From assembly GCA_031363915.1 (NCBI GenBank), contig JANLVI010000007.1:62001-126000 (forward strand): a stretch of DNA of 64,000 bases, in the 5' to 3' direction. Position 1 is the first letter of the stretch, and every line of letters starts with the position of its first letter. This DNA is from JANLVI01 sp031363915 (GTDB lineage Bacteria > Vulcanimicrobiota > Vulcanimicrobiia > Vulcanimicrobiales > Vulcanimicrobiaceae). The position numbers were made by a program, and so were the translations under genes. Below, piece after piece: positions 1 through 8,903 of the stretch. Below the pieces are notes generated by a model. The model saw only the letters and a program-made list of their open reading frames with translations, was not told the DNA's origin and searched no databases.

Positions 1-81
1 CGCCGCCTCCTGGGCTACCTCCAGACGACCGAGCTCGAGCGCTACCGTAAACTCATCGCCGACCTCGGGTTGCGTCGCTAA
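1..81 (+). CDS. rpsO: 30S ribosomal protein S15, C-terminal end (partial)
   Basis: The window opens inside a reading frame whose last 26 residues include LLGYLQTTELERYRKLIADL and end GLRR. This is the highly conserved C-terminal helix of ribosomal protein S15, which binds 16S rRNA in the central domain of the small subunit. The start lies outside the window. It is followed by a strong intrinsic terminator and then by panD and pnp; rpsO-pnp adjacency is common in bacteria. Confidence 0.9.
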   Translation, partial: RRLLGYLQTTELERYRKLIADLGLRR

Positions 82-107
82 ACGCGAAACTCGGTTTCAT
101 GAATTCA

Positions 108-136
108 GACCGGCGACGAAACTCGCCGGTCTTTTT
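108..136 (+). terminator. Intrinsic terminator after rpsO
   Basis: A perfect 9-bp stem (GACCGGCGA / TCGCCGGTC) encloses a 6-nt loop and is followed directly by five T residues. This is a textbook Rho-independent terminator or attenuator between rpsO and panD. Confidence 0.9.
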
Positions 137-154
137 GTGGTAGAAATAAGAGCG

Positions 155-583
155 ATGCTCCGCACCATGCTCAAATCCAAGATCCACCGGGCCACGGTCA
201 CCCAGGCGGATCTCCATTACGTCGGCTCTGTGACGATCGATTTGGACCTCTTGGAGGCGGCGGATCTGCTCCCTGGCGAGCAAGTCGCTATCGTTGACAT
301 CAACAATGGTTCGCGTCTTCAGACCTACACGATCGCCGGACCGCGCGGAAGCGGGATCATCGGCATCAACGGTGCCGCCGCTCGCCTCGTTCAGACCGGC
401 GATACGGTCATCATTATCAGTTACGCGACGATGACGGACGCCGAAGCGCGCGACTATAAGCCGCGAATCGTGCACGTTGACGAACACAACGGCATCGTCC
501 GCCTTGGTAGCGATGCAGCCGAGGCCGCAGGCGAGAAGCTCAAACGCGGCGATTTCGACTTCCGCGCGCTGCTCAGCCCCTAG
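155..583 (+). CDS. panD: Aspartate 1-decarboxylase proenzyme
   Basis: This 142-residue protein makes beta-alanine from L-aspartate for pantothenate and CoA synthesis in the cytoplasm. It begins MLRTMLKSKIHRA and has Gly24-Ser25 in HYVGSVTID, the self-cleavage site that creates the pyruvoyl cofactor, at the same position as in the E. coli enzyme. Tyr58-region and NGAAARL segments typical of the family are also present. An upstream in-frame GTG at 137 would add six residues, but the ATG at 155 matches the family N-terminus. The gene sits alone between rpsO and pnp rather than with panB or panC. Confidence 0.95.
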   Translation: MLRTMLKSKIHRATVTQADLHYVGSVTIDLDLLEAADLLPGEQVAIVDINNGSRLQTYTIAGPRGSGIIGINGAAARLVQTGDTVIIISYATMTDAEARDYKPRIVHVDEHNGIVRLGSDAAEAAGEKLKRGDFDFRALLSP

Positions 584-680
584 CCGCCGAGGGCTTCGTT
601 CCAAGGCATTTCGTCCGGATTCTCCGAATCGGCGCTCGTTTACAAGATTAAACGAAAACAAGAAAATTAGGAGAATCCTG

Positions 681-2900
681 TTGTTAGAATCCGTCTCACT
701 TGAGATCGGTGGCCGTCTGCTGGTCATTGAAACCGGCGAGCTGGCAAAGCAAGCCAACGGCTCCGCGGTCGTCCGTTACGGCGACCAAAACGTCATGATC
801 GCTGCCGTTACCGCGTCGGAAAAACCGCGCGAAGGCATCGACTTCTTCCCGCTAACGTGCGACTTCGAGGAAAAAATGTATGCGGCCGGAAAAATTCCGG
901 GCGGTTACATCAAACGCGAAGGCCGTCCGAGCGAACACGGCGTGCTCAGCGCGCGCCAAATCGACCGTCCGATCCGTCCGCTGTTCCCCGAAGGCTTCCA
1001 GAACGATGTGCAAATCATCACGACGGTGCTCTCGATCGATCCGGAACTCGATAACGATGTGATCGCGGTTTGCGCAGCTGGTGCGGCGCTTGCGGTCTCC
1101 GATATTCCGTTCGATAAGAACGTTGCCGCCGTACGCGTCGGCCGCGATGAGAACGGCAAATACATCATCAATCCGACCCTCCCGCAGTACGAAACGGGCG
1201 GCATGGAAATCGTCGTCGCCGGCACGATGGATGCCGTCATGATGGTCGAAGGCGGCGGCCACGAGATGTCCGAGGAAGATTTTCTCGGTGCCGTCGAGTT
1301 CGCGCACGTTGAAATCAAGAAAATCGTCAAGCAGATCGACGCCCTCGCGAAAAAGGCGGGCAAGAAGAAACGCGTCTATCCGCTCAACATCGTCGATCCG
1401 ACGCTCAAAGCGTGGGTCGAGAAGTCGTTTAAAAAAGACGTCGCAAAAGCGATGCGCGTCATCGAGAAGGGCGAACGCAACGCGGCGTTTGACAAACTCT
1501 CGAAATCAGAGGCGATCTCGCGCGTCAAGAAAACCGAAGGCGCGATCCTCGAGCTCCTGAACGATCCGGCCAGAGCCAAAGACTTCGGCAAGATCATCAA
1601 GACGATGGAAGAGGAAGAGCTGCGCGTGATGGTCGTGGACGAAAAAATTCGTCCCGACGGTCGCAAGGCTGACGAGATTCGTCCGATCTGGTCGAAGGTC
1701 GGCTACCTTCCCCGCGTGCACGGAACCGGCGTGTTCCAGCGCGGACAGACCCAAGTGCTCACCGCTGCAACTCTCGGATCGATCAGCGACGAACAGCGCC
1801 TGGACGGCATCATGGCGATTCCGAACAAACGCTACATGCACTATTACAATTTCCCACCGTACTCGGTCGGTGAAACCCGCCCGATGCGCGCGCCCGGACG
1901 TCGCGAAATCGGCCACGGTGCGCTCGCCGAACGCGCGCTCGTGCCGATCCTCCCGCCCGAAGATGAATTCCCCTACACGTTGCGCCTCATCAGCGAAGTG
2001 CTCGAATCGAACGGCTCCTCATCGATGGCGTCGGTCTGCGGATCGACGCTCGCGCTCATGGATGCCGGCGTTCCGATCAAGAAGCACGTCGCGGGGATCG
2101 CGATGGGTCTCATCTTGCACGGCAAGAAACACGCGATTCTAAGCGACATCCAGGGTCTCGAAGATTCGCTCGGCGAGATGGACTTCAAAGTTGCCGGTAC
2201 CGTCGACGGTATCACCGCAATTCAGATGGACATCAAAGTCGCGGGCATCACGATCGACATCATGCGTGAAGCGCTGACGGCGGCGAAGAAGTCGCGTCTG
2301 TTTATCATCGAGAAACTCAAAGAGACGATGCCCGCGGCTCGCGCGGAACTCTCACCGTACGCGCCGCGCATGATCGTGCTCACGATCAGCCCGGACATGA
2401 TCAAGAACGTGATCGGGCCCGGCGGCAAGATCATCAACAAGATCATCGCGGATACCGGCGTCAAGATCGATATCGAAAACGACGGCCGCGTGTTTATCGC
2501 CGGTCCCGACGGCGTTGCCGCGGACAAAGCAAAAGCGATGGTCGAAGCGCTCACAAAAGAAGTCAAGGTCGGCGAACAGTACCTCGGTACCGTCACGCGT
2601 CTGATGAACTTCGGCGCGTTCGTTGCGTTCTTGCCCGGTAAGGAGGGCCTCGTCCACATCTCGCAGCTCGCGGCAGACCGCGTCGAGAAAGTGGAAGACG
2701 TCGTCAAGATCGGCGATCAGATCATGGTCAAAGTGATGGAAGTCGATTCGCAAGGGCGCGTCAACCTCTCGCGCAAGGCCCTGCTCGCGCCGAGCGAAAA
2801 CGGCGCCGAAGAAGCGTACGTCCCGCGCGGACCGCGCCCGGGCGGGGATGCCGGCGGACGCAGCGGCGGCAACGGCCGCGGCCCGCGTCGGCGCGACTAA
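681..2900 (+). CDS. pnp: Polyribonucleotide nucleotidyltransferase (PNPase)
   Basis: PNPase is the trimeric 3'-5' phosphorolytic exoribonuclease of mRNA decay. The 739-residue product has the two RNase PH domains (roughly residues 5-230 and 310-545), a KH domain with the GPGG loop in MIKNVIGPGGKIINKI, and an S1 domain starting near YLGTVTRLMNFGAFV. The C-terminus is a glycine/arginine-rich tail. I chose the TTG at 681 because it gives the family start MLESVSLEIGG and has AGGAG 7 nt upstream (669-673). The frame is open further upstream, but that extension overlaps panD in another frame and is not PNPase-like. Confidence 0.95.
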   Translation: MLESVSLEIGGRLLVIETGELAKQANGSAVVRYGDQNVMIAAVTASEKPREGIDFFPLTCDFEEKMYAAGKIPGGYIKREGRPSEHGVLSARQIDRPIRPLFPEGFQNDVQIITTVLSIDPELDNDVIAVCAAGAALAVSDIPFDKNVAAVRVGRDENGKYIINPTLPQYETGGMEIVVAGTMDAVMMVEGGGHEMSEEDFLGAVEFAHVEIKKIVKQIDALAKKAGKKKRVYPLNIVDPTLKAWVEKSFKKDVAKAMRVIEKGERNAAFDKLSKSEAISRVKKTEGAILELLNDPARAKDFGKIIKTMEEEELRVMVVDEKIRPDGRKADEIRPIWSKVGYLPRVHGTGVFQRGQTQVLTAATLGSISDEQRLDGIMAIPNKRYMHYYNFPPYSVGETRPMRAPGRREIGHGALAERALVPILPPEDEFPYTLRLISEVLESNGSSSMASVCGSTLALMDAGVPIKKHVAGIAMGLILHGKKHAILSDIQGLEDSLGEMDFKVAGTVDGITAIQMDIKVAGITIDIMREALTAAKKSRLFIIEKLKETMPAARAELSPYAPRMIVLTISPDMIKNVIGPGGKIINKIIADTGVKIDIENDGRVFIAGPDGVAADKAKAMVEALTKEVKVGEQYLGTVTRLMNFGAFVAFLPGKEGLVHISQLAADRVEKVEDVVKIGDQIMVKVMEVDSQGRVNLSRKALLAPSENGAEEAYVPRGPRPGGDAGGRSGGNGRGPRRRD

Positions 2901-2914
2901 CCGCTAGCAGCTAG

Positions 2915-2956
2915 CAAATGCAACGGGCGTCGAGCAATCGACGCCCGTTGCATTTG
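2915..2956 (+). terminator. Long perfect hairpin after pnp
   Basis: A perfect 19-bp inverted repeat (2915-2933 with 2938-2956) closes a GCAA tetraloop immediately downstream of the pnp stop. There is only a short T-rich segment inside the 3' arm and no clean T tail. It may terminate transcription or protect the mRNA 3' end. Confidence 0.7.
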
Positions 2957-3013
2957 TCAGCCCCCGCGCCGATTCCACGATAACCACGTTTTTTGCGGTA
3001 AATCTGTGCGCGG

Positions 3014-3846
3014 GAATTCATCTGGCAGCATCGCCTGTGGCCCGAATTCACCTACGATCGCGAGGCCATGGGCGCCCCGCTTCGGCCAGCGCTCGTGGCT
3101 CAGGCCACGGTCGTCGGGGCCCTGCTCGGTCTTTCGGAGAGCACCGCGCGCCGAACTTGAAACCACGGCGCGCACGGACGATGCAATCGACACCAGCGCG
3201 ATCGAAGGCGAGGTACTCCAGCCGGAGTCAGCTCGTTCGTCGATCCTCCGGCGCCTCTCGCCGACCGGCATTCACCGCAGCGCAACACCTGATGCCGAGT
3301 CGATTGCCGCAGTGACCATCGATGCGACACAGCACGCGACTCGCCGAATTTCCGCCGAACGCCTGATACGTTGGAACCGCATCCGCTTGCGCAAAGCCGC
3401 TGCTGGATTTCGCGCGCCGGGACCCGACGTGGTGGTGCAGTCGGGGCCGGAGTGGACGAGAATCGCGTCACTCGACGATGACGGACTGATCGCCGCCGCA
3501 AAAACGCATCTCTGATTCGTCACGATCCATCCCTTCGAAGATGGGAACGGCCCGAGCTTGCCGTGCGACGCTCTCGGTCATCAATACGGCGCTCTTCGCC
3601 GGGCACGTTCTGGTTCGAGCATCGACACTCGGAATCAACGAGCGACAATCGGCGGTCCTGCGGCGACTACTCGATACCTTCGATGGCAAGTTGACGGCCA
3701 AAAAATATCAGACATTCGCCGGCAACATCTCCACGGACATCGCGCAACGCGACATCGCAGATATCGTCTCGAAAAATATTGTGGCAAAATCGGGCTCGAC
3801 AGAGAACGCAACCTACCCCCTCGTCGACCCGAGGACGGCGAACTAG
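3014..3846 (+). pseudogene. Fic-family (DUF4172 plus Fic) protein, decayed
   Basis: Pieces of a Fic AMP-transferase-like protein can be read across two frames. The N-terminal DUF4172-like segment (EFIWQHRLWPEFTYDREAMG) is in one frame at 3014. The inhibitory-motif-like segment TSAIEGEVLQPES follows in a second frame. A TGA at 3513-3515 stands where the family has Trp in LWFVTIHPF. The Fic motif FVTIHPFEDGNG then follows, and one extra C in the CCC near 3551 shifts the frame so that the Arg of the motif and the C-terminal winged-helix part (LLDTFDGKLTAKK, stop at 3844-3846) lie in a third register. The middle is also shorter than normal. No functional product is expected. Confidence 0.82.
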
Positions 3847-4298
3847 GCGCGCATGCTACCGTTCTCGCCATTGAGGCGGTGCAGTAAATCGAACAGTTGC
3901 GCGCGTTGCGCTGGGGAGAGTGCGGCGGCGAACGTTTCTTCAGACGCTTCCACTTTGGGCGTCGCGCGAAGAATGAGATCGCGGCCAGCTGCGGTTAGCG
4001 TCGGGACCATCACGCGGCGGTCTTTGGTTGAGGCGACGCGCTGCACGAGCGAGAGCTTTTCGAGTTGATCGAGCATGCGGACCATCGTCGAGGGGTCGGC
4101 ACCGAGGGCGTCCGCGACTTCGCGCTGCGTGATGCCGCCGCGTTCGTCGATCGTCACGAGGACCGCGAAGAGCATCGGGGTGAGGCCATCGGATCCGATC
4201 GCGTTGGAAAGCGCGGCGAACGCGCGGAGCTGGGCGCGGCGGAGTTGGTAGCCTAGGTGTCCATCAAGCGAGTGAGCCCGCTTTTGAGTCGACTTCAT
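3843..4298 (-). CDS. MarR family transcriptional regulator
   Basis: The 151-residue protein has the MarR fold: a helical dimerisation N-terminus, then a winged helix-turn-helix with GGITQREVADALGADPSTMVRMLDQLEK and the wing containing VASTKDRRVMVPTLT. Such regulators bind palindromic operators as dimers and usually respond to phenolic or other small ligands. Its last bases overlap the end of the Fic pseudogene by 4 nt (convergent). A GAAAC-TTT-GTTTC palindrome lies 53 nt upstream of its start and could be its own operator. Two further minus-strand genes lie upstream, so it may be co-transcribed with them. Confidence 0.88.
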   Translation of the reverse strand: MKSTQKRAHSLDGHLGYQLRRAQLRAFAALSNAIGSDGLTPMLFAVLVTIDERGGITQREVADALGADPSTMVRMLDQLEKLSLVQRVASTKDRRVMVPTLTAAGRDLILRATPKVEASEETFAAALSPAQRAQLFDLLHRLNGENGSMRA

Positions 4299-4350
4299 CG
4301 CGAAAGCCTCGTTTTCGTGGCAGCGATTCCTTTGGCGAACCGAAAGACAA

Positions 4351-4396
4351 GAAACTTTGTTTCGCGGTCGCCTCAGGAAGCTCTTCCGCCGAGGCG
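4351..4396 (-). promoter_or_regulatory. Candidate MarR operator and adjacent hairpin
   Basis: The 105-nt gap between two minus-strand genes contains a small palindrome GAAAC-TTT-GTTTC (4351-4363) and, beside it, a nested hairpin (4369-4374 CGCCTC with 4391-4396 GAGGCG, inner arms GGAAG and CTTCC). The palindrome is a plausible operator upstream of marR. The hairpin has no T tail and could be an mRNA processing or attenuation structure. Both assignments are inference from symmetry. Confidence 0.35.
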
Positions 4397-4403
4397 ATCG
4401 GGC

Positions 4404-4694
4404 CTAGGGATTACGCGGCGCGAATCCTCGATAAGCCGTCAAGCCGACGACCTGCACCTCGAGCATGCCATTCTTCACCAGGGGCAAGCCCGCGAGGATC
4501 TCGTGGACGTGCTCGGTCGAATCGGCCTCGATCATCATCGCGGCGCCGGATACGTCGGTGCGACCCCAGATTTGGCGGACCTTGAACTCCGTGTGAAGCT
4601 TCCGGGCGGCTTCGGCCTCCGCTTCGAGGAGCGGCGCGAACGCGGACTCGGGGAACGATTCGGTCTTGCGGCGCACGAGCGCAAAAAACTGCAT
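4404..4694 (-). CDS. YciI/muconolactone isomerase-like small protein
   Basis: This 96-residue protein fits the dimeric alpha-beta barrel (ferredoxin-like) superfamily: it begins MQFFALVRRK and has the pattern GAAMMIEADSTEHVHEILAGL followed by LEVQVVGLTAYRGF. This is the layout of muconolactone delta-isomerase and YciI-like proteins. Substrate cannot be deduced. Its ATG touches the stop of the upstream gene (4695), so the two are almost certainly one transcript. Confidence 0.6.
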   Translation of the reverse strand: MQFFALVRRKTESFPESAFAPLLEAEAEAARKLHTEFKVRQIWGRTDVSGAAMMIEADSTEHVHEILAGLPLVKNGMLEVQVVGLTAYRGFAPRNP

Positions 4695-5138
4695 CTAGAG
4701 TTTTGCGTTCACGATCGCGTCGACGCCTGTTCCGTAGACGCGCTTGACGCCTCGCGTCGGGTTGAGTGTATCGACCGGCACGAGACCATCAATGGTCCAA
4801 ACACCGTTGTTCCAGGCGCCTTTGTAAGCGACGACGGCTTTCACCGTATCGATCGTGCCTGCGGGTCCCGAAACTTGCGCCGCACCCACGTATTGATTGG
4901 CACCGAGGGTGATGATCGGCACGACTTTTGTCTTGTCTTTGTTCGCAAGACCGTGCGAGAGCATGAGCTGGTTAATCGCCGCATCGAGCGGCTTTGCGAT
5001 GGCCCTCACCGCGACGACGCCCGCGCCGCCAACGAGAATCTTCTGCAAAATGCCCTCGGCGAGGGCCCCCGCGCCCAGTCCGCCGATGAGCGAACCGACG
5101 ATGAATGCGGTGAGGATCGGTCTCTTCAATGTCTGCAT
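4695..5138 (-). CDS. Hypothetical exported protein
   Basis: The product has 147 residues and an N-terminal hydrophobic stretch (LTAFIVGSLIGGLGAGALAE) that can serve as a signal peptide or anchor, preceded by a short basic segment. The rest is soluble, with alternating strands and no cysteine cluster. I do not recognise the family. It is immediately upstream of and contiguous with the small barrel protein gene, and divergent from ubiD with a 60-nt intergenic space. Confidence 0.6.
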   Translation of the reverse strand: MQTLKRPILTAFIVGSLIGGLGAGALAEGILQKILVGGAGVVAVRAIAKPLDAAINQLMLSHGLANKDKTKVVPIITLGANQYVGAAQVSGPAGTIDTVKAVVAYKGAWNNGVWTIDGLVPVDTLNPTRGVKRVYGTGVDAIVNAKL

Positions 5139-5198
5139 ACCAGCTCCAACGGTCGCGGGTGCCGGGGATCGACACCACGTCGTCCAACTCTTTCTGCA

Positions 5199-6812
5199 AT
5201 GGCTTTCGATTCGCTCTCGGCATTTGTCTCAGCACTCCGTTCCGCAGGCGAGCTTGCGGAGATTTCCGCACCCGTCAATCCGCATCTAGAAATCGCCGAA
5301 ATCACCGATCGCGTCGTGAAGGCGGGTGGCCCAGCGTTACTCTTTACGAACGTCGTCGGTTCCAAATTTCCGGTACTGACCAACCAGTTCGGCTCCGAGC
5401 GCCGCATGGCGATGGCCTTCGGCGCCGACTCGATCGAAGCGGTGGCGAACCGCCTGCGCAGCGCGATCGATTTGAGCGTCCCGAAAACGCTCGGCGGCAA
5501 ACTCGGTAAAGCGTTCTCGCTCACCTCGCTTACCAGCGCAATTCCGAAGACGGTTGCAAACGGATCGTGCCAAGATGTCGTTCTCGAAGGCGACGATGTC
5601 GATTTACTTGCGCTGCCGGTGCTCACGACGTGGCCGCTCGATGGCGGACCGTTCGTCACGCTGCCGCTCGTCTTTACGAAAGATCCCGTGAGCGGCACGC
5701 AAAACGTCGGCATGTACCGCGTGCAGCGTTACGACAAGAACAAAACGGGCATGCATTGGCAGCGTCACAAACAAGGTCGCGCGCAAGCCACGAAGTGGGG
5801 ACGACGTGTGCCCGTCGCCGTCGTGATCGGGGCCGATCCCGCGGTGACGTACGCGGCAACCGCGCCGCTGCCGCCGATTGTCGATGAGATTTCGCTTGCC
5901 GGATTTCTGCGCGGCAAGTCCGTCAAGATGGTCAAGTGCAAGACGATCGACATCAAGGTACCGGCGGATGCGGAATTCGTCCTCGAAGGCTACGTCGATA
6001 ACGAGGACCTGCGCGTCGAAGGTCCCTTCGGCGATCACACCGGCGTCTACAGTCTGGCCGACTTGTATCCAACCTTTCATGTGCATTGCCTCACGCATCG
6101 CGCGAAACCCATTTACGGCGCAACCGTCGTCGGCAAACCGCCGATGGAAGATGCATGGCTCGGCAAAGCGACCGAACGCATTTTCTTACCGCTCTTGCAG
6201 ATGGTCGTCCCGGAGATCGTCGACTACAACTTGCCCGTCGAGGGCGGATTCCACAACCTCGCGATCGTGAGCGTCAAAAAATCGTATCCGGGTCAAGCAA
6301 AGAAAGTCATGAACGCGCTCTGGGGCCTCGGGCACATGATGATGCTCACGCGCTGTCTCCTCGTGGTCGACGATGACGTCGACGTGCAAGACGTGCGCAG
6401 CGTCGTCTGGTTCGCGCTCAATAACGTCGATGCATCGCGGGACTTGGTGATCATGCCGGGGCCGGTCGACGATCTCGACCATAGCGGTTCATATCTGCCC
6501 TCGATCGGTTACAAACTCGGTATCGATGCTACGCGCAAGACCGCTGCCGAAGGCTACGCGCGCGAGTGGCCGCCGGATATCGTGATGAACGATGCGACGC
6601 GAACGCGTGTCGATGCGCGCATGCGCGAACTGGGTCTCGATACGATCCTCGCTCGCAAGTGTGCGCCCGATGCGTGGTCGGGGCAAGGCCCCGCGGCGCT
6701 CGCACGTCTGCTGAACGCGCCGGCGATGGATCCGAACGCCCGACCCCCGCGTAGCGTAGCCGCGATTGCGGCACTCGATGCCAAAGCGCTTGCAAGCGGC
6801 GATTCCACTTGA
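5199..6812 (+). CDS. UbiD family decarboxylase (MqnL-like candidate)
   Basis: The 537-residue product is a UbiD-type prenylated-FMN-dependent decarboxylase, acting on aromatic or unsaturated carboxylic acids. Family signatures seen are NVGMYRVQ and HWQRHK near the middle (prFMN and metal binding) and EGPFGDHTGVYS with the conserved acidic residues. The ATG at 5199 gives MAFDSLSAFVSALR, the usual UbiD N-terminus. The frame stays open upstream to about 4257, but that stretch is antisense to two other genes. The ubiA gene overlaps its stop by 4 nt. That pairing is typical of quinone biosynthesis, including the futalosine menaquinone route, but the exact substrate is inference. Confidence 0.88.
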   Translation: MAFDSLSAFVSALRSAGELAEISAPVNPHLEIAEITDRVVKAGGPALLFTNVVGSKFPVLTNQFGSERRMAMAFGADSIEAVANRLRSAIDLSVPKTLGGKLGKAFSLTSLTSAIPKTVANGSCQDVVLEGDDVDLLALPVLTTWPLDGGPFVTLPLVFTKDPVSGTQNVGMYRVQRYDKNKTGMHWQRHKQGRAQATKWGRRVPVAVVIGADPAVTYAATAPLPPIVDEISLAGFLRGKSVKMVKCKTIDIKVPADAEFVLEGYVDNEDLRVEGPFGDHTGVYSLADLYPTFHVHCLTHRAKPIYGATVVGKPPMEDAWLGKATERIFLPLLQMVVPEIVDYNLPVEGGFHNLAIVSVKKSYPGQAKKVMNALWGLGHMMMLTRCLLVVDDDVDVQDVRSVVWFALNNVDASRDLVIMPGPVDDLDHSGSYLPSIGYKLGIDATRKTAAEGYAREWPPDIVMNDATRTRVDARMRELGLDTILARKCAPDAWSGQGPAALARLLNAPAMDPNARPPRSVAAIAALDAKALASGDST

Positions 6813-7663
6813 CGACGATCAAGCTGTTCTTGCGTGATATTCGCCTCGAACACACGTTTTTCGCGCTGCCGTTTGCGTACGTCGGTGCGGTGATGGCGGC
6901 GCACGGTTTCCCAACCCTCTGGCAGTTCGTATGGATCACGCTTGCGGTTCTCGGCGCGCGCACCGCGGCGATGGCGGCCAACCGGTACTTCGACCGCAAA
7001 CTCGACGCGCAAAATCCGCGCACGGCGAAACGCGCGCTCGCAAGCGGTGCGCTCGCGCCCAGCGTGATGATCTGGGCGATCGTCGCGGGCATCGGTCTCC
7101 TGATCCTCTCGGCAGGGATGCTCAATCCGCTCTGCCTGATGCTGCTGCCGCTCGCGGCGTTCGGGATCATCATCTATCCGCTGTGCAAGCGGTTCACGTG
7201 GTTCGTTCACTTCGTCCTCGGCGCGGTCGACGGCTTCGCGCCGCTCGGTGCGTTCGTCGCCGTTGCGGGGCACGTAACCGTTCCGGCACTTTTGCTGTTC
7301 CTCGCCGTTACGGTGTGGGTCGCCGGGTTCGACATCGCCTACGCGCTCATGGACTACGATGTCGACGTAGCGCAGGGCATCAAGTCCGTTCCCGTGCGTT
7401 TCGGAAAATCGAGCGGCCGCTGGTTGCCGATCGCGCTGCACGTCGTGATGGCCGCCGTGCTCTGGTACGCGGGCTGGCTCGCCGGCGCGGGGCTCGTCTA
7501 TAACATCGGCGTCTTGCTCGCCGTCGCGCTCGTCATCTATGAAGAGCGCCTCTTCATCATCGCGAAGAACGTCTTCGTGCTCAACGATCGGATCTTCGTG
7601 ACCAATATGGCCTTCTCGGTTGCGTTTCTTGCAACGACGCTTGCGAGCTATCTCGTTCGATGA
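6809..7663 (+). CDS. UbiA family prenyltransferase (MqnP-like candidate)
   Basis: This 284-residue membrane protein has about eight hydrophobic segments and both Asp-rich motifs of the UbiA superfamily: NRYFDRKLDAQNPRTAKR (residues about 52-69) and DYDVDVAQGIKSVPVRFG (about 183-200). It transfers an isoprenoid tail to an aromatic ring in quinone synthesis. The TTG start overlaps the ubiD stop in TTGA. The next gene begins before its own stop, so three genes form one operon. With UbiD it could carry out the late prenylation and decarboxylation steps of menaquinone synthesis. Confidence 0.88.
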   Translation: MTTIKLFLRDIRLEHTFFALPFAYVGAVMAAHGFPTLWQFVWITLAVLGARTAAMAANRYFDRKLDAQNPRTAKRALASGALAPSVMIWAIVAGIGLLILSAGMLNPLCLMLLPLAAFGIIIYPLCKRFTWFVHFVLGAVDGFAPLGAFVAVAGHVTVPALLLFLAVTVWVAGFDIAYALMDYDVDVAQGIKSVPVRFGKSSGRWLPIALHVVMAAVLWYAGWLAGAGLVYNIGVLLAVALVIYEERLFIIAKNVFVLNDRIFVTNMAFSVAFLATTLASYLVR

Positions 7664-8826
7664 TGACGCGCCGCGCGGCTCTTGCCGCTGCAAGTGCCTC
7701 GCTCGCTGCGCTCGCTGTACCGCGCGCGGCAAAAGCCTTCGACTCCCCGTTTGCCGCATCGACGACGTTCGGCGTCGTCGGGCCGTTCACGGGTCCCGAA
7801 AAGTCGGGCGGCGAGCAACTGGCGAACGGCGTGCGCGCCGCGATCGAAGATGCGAACCGCACGCGCGGGGGACTCGACCGCGTTTTTCTTCTGCGCACGT
7901 TCGATGACGAGAACGCCATCGCATCGGCGATCGTCAATAGTCAGTTTGCAACGAGCGACGGCAACGTGATCGCGGTCATCGGACATCTCGGCGGACATGC
8001 AACGGACGCGGCGCTGCGTACCTACGGTGCTGCGGCGATGCCGCTGATCGTGCCGGCATCCTCATACGACCGGATAACCGCAGGCGGGTATCGTAACGTG
8101 TTCCGGCTGCCGACGCGTGACACCGACGAAGGACGACTTGCGGCACGCTTCGTCATCGACACCATCAAGCCGAAAAATGTGTACGTACTCGTCGCCGACG
8201 GCGATTATGGCTACGACGTCGCGCAATCGTTCACGCAGACGCTGGGCGCACAGAAGATTCGCTGGAATTCCACGCTCTTCTCCTATGAGAAGCCTGACTT
8301 TCCGAAAGTTGCCGCAGCCGTTCTCGCCGCCCAACCCGATTACGTCTATCTCTGCGGTGCGACCGCGGAGATGGGTGATGTCATTCCGCTCCTACGCAAA
8401 GGCGGATACACCGGGCCGCTCGGTGCGCCGCAAGGCTTCTTCACGCCGGAGACGATCCGCAAATACGCGGCTGGCGTCGAGGGCCTGACGATTTCTTCAT
8501 CGATGCCCTTTCTTGCGATCGCCCCGGCAGCGTATCGCATCAAAACCGATTTTGAGACACGCTACGGCGCGCTCACACCACTCTCAGCGTTCGGCTATGC
8601 GAGCGCTCAATTACTCATGAGCGCGATCAAGCGCAGCGGCGCTCCGAACCGCCTGGCCCTCGCGCGGGCGATCGCAACCGGCGGCAACTTCGATACGGTC
8701 GTCGGGTCGTTCACGTTCGGCCCCACCGGGGACGTCGTCGACCCAAATGTCTATTTTTATACGGTGCGCGAGGGAAAATGGGCCTTTGTGCGCTCGGCTC
8801 ACCCTTCGTCGTTCCTCTCGAAATAG
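7660..8826 (+). CDS. Branched-chain amino acid-type ABC substrate-binding protein
   Basis: The 388-residue product is a periplasmic binding protein of the Leu/Ile/Val (LivJ) class: it has FGVVGPFTGPEKSGGEQLAN, VIGHLGGHATDAAL and FSYEKPDFPKV-type segments of the two-lobed fold. The N-terminus MTRRAALAAASASL...RAAKA looks like a twin-arginine-type or Sec signal with an AKA cleavage site. ATG at 7660 overlaps the ubiA stop; ATG at 7663 is equally possible. No permease or ATPase of this transporter is nearby, so its role next to quinone genes is unclear. Confidence 0.85.
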   Translation: MMTRRAALAAASASLAALAVPRAAKAFDSPFAASTTFGVVGPFTGPEKSGGEQLANGVRAAIEDANRTRGGLDRVFLLRTFDDENAIASAIVNSQFATSDGNVIAVIGHLGGHATDAALRTYGAAAMPLIVPASSYDRITAGGYRNVFRLPTRDTDEGRLAARFVIDTIKPKNVYVLVADGDYGYDVAQSFTQTLGAQKIRWNSTLFSYEKPDFPKVAAAVLAAQPDYVYLCGATAEMGDVIPLLRKGGYTGPLGAPQGFFTPETIRKYAAGVEGLTISSSMPFLAIAPAAYRIKTDFETRYGALTPLSAFGYASAQLLMSAIKRSGAPNRLALARAIATGGNFDTVVGSFTFGPTGDVVDPNVYFYTVREGKWAFVRSAHPSSFLSK

Positions 8827-8903
8827 AGAAAAAGCGCTTCCCCATTGGCGAAACAAACGCTGTTGACCGACACCTTGAGATATAAAGGTACCCAGTACGA
8901 CCG

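Noticed and set aside
477..680. Upstream in-frame extension of pnp
   Set aside because: It overlaps panD in another frame, has no ribosome site and no PNPase similarity; the TTG at 681 with AGGAG fits the family.
4257..5198. Upstream in-frame extension of ubiD
   Set aside because: It is antisense to two minus-strand genes and carries no UbiD-like residues before MAFDSL.
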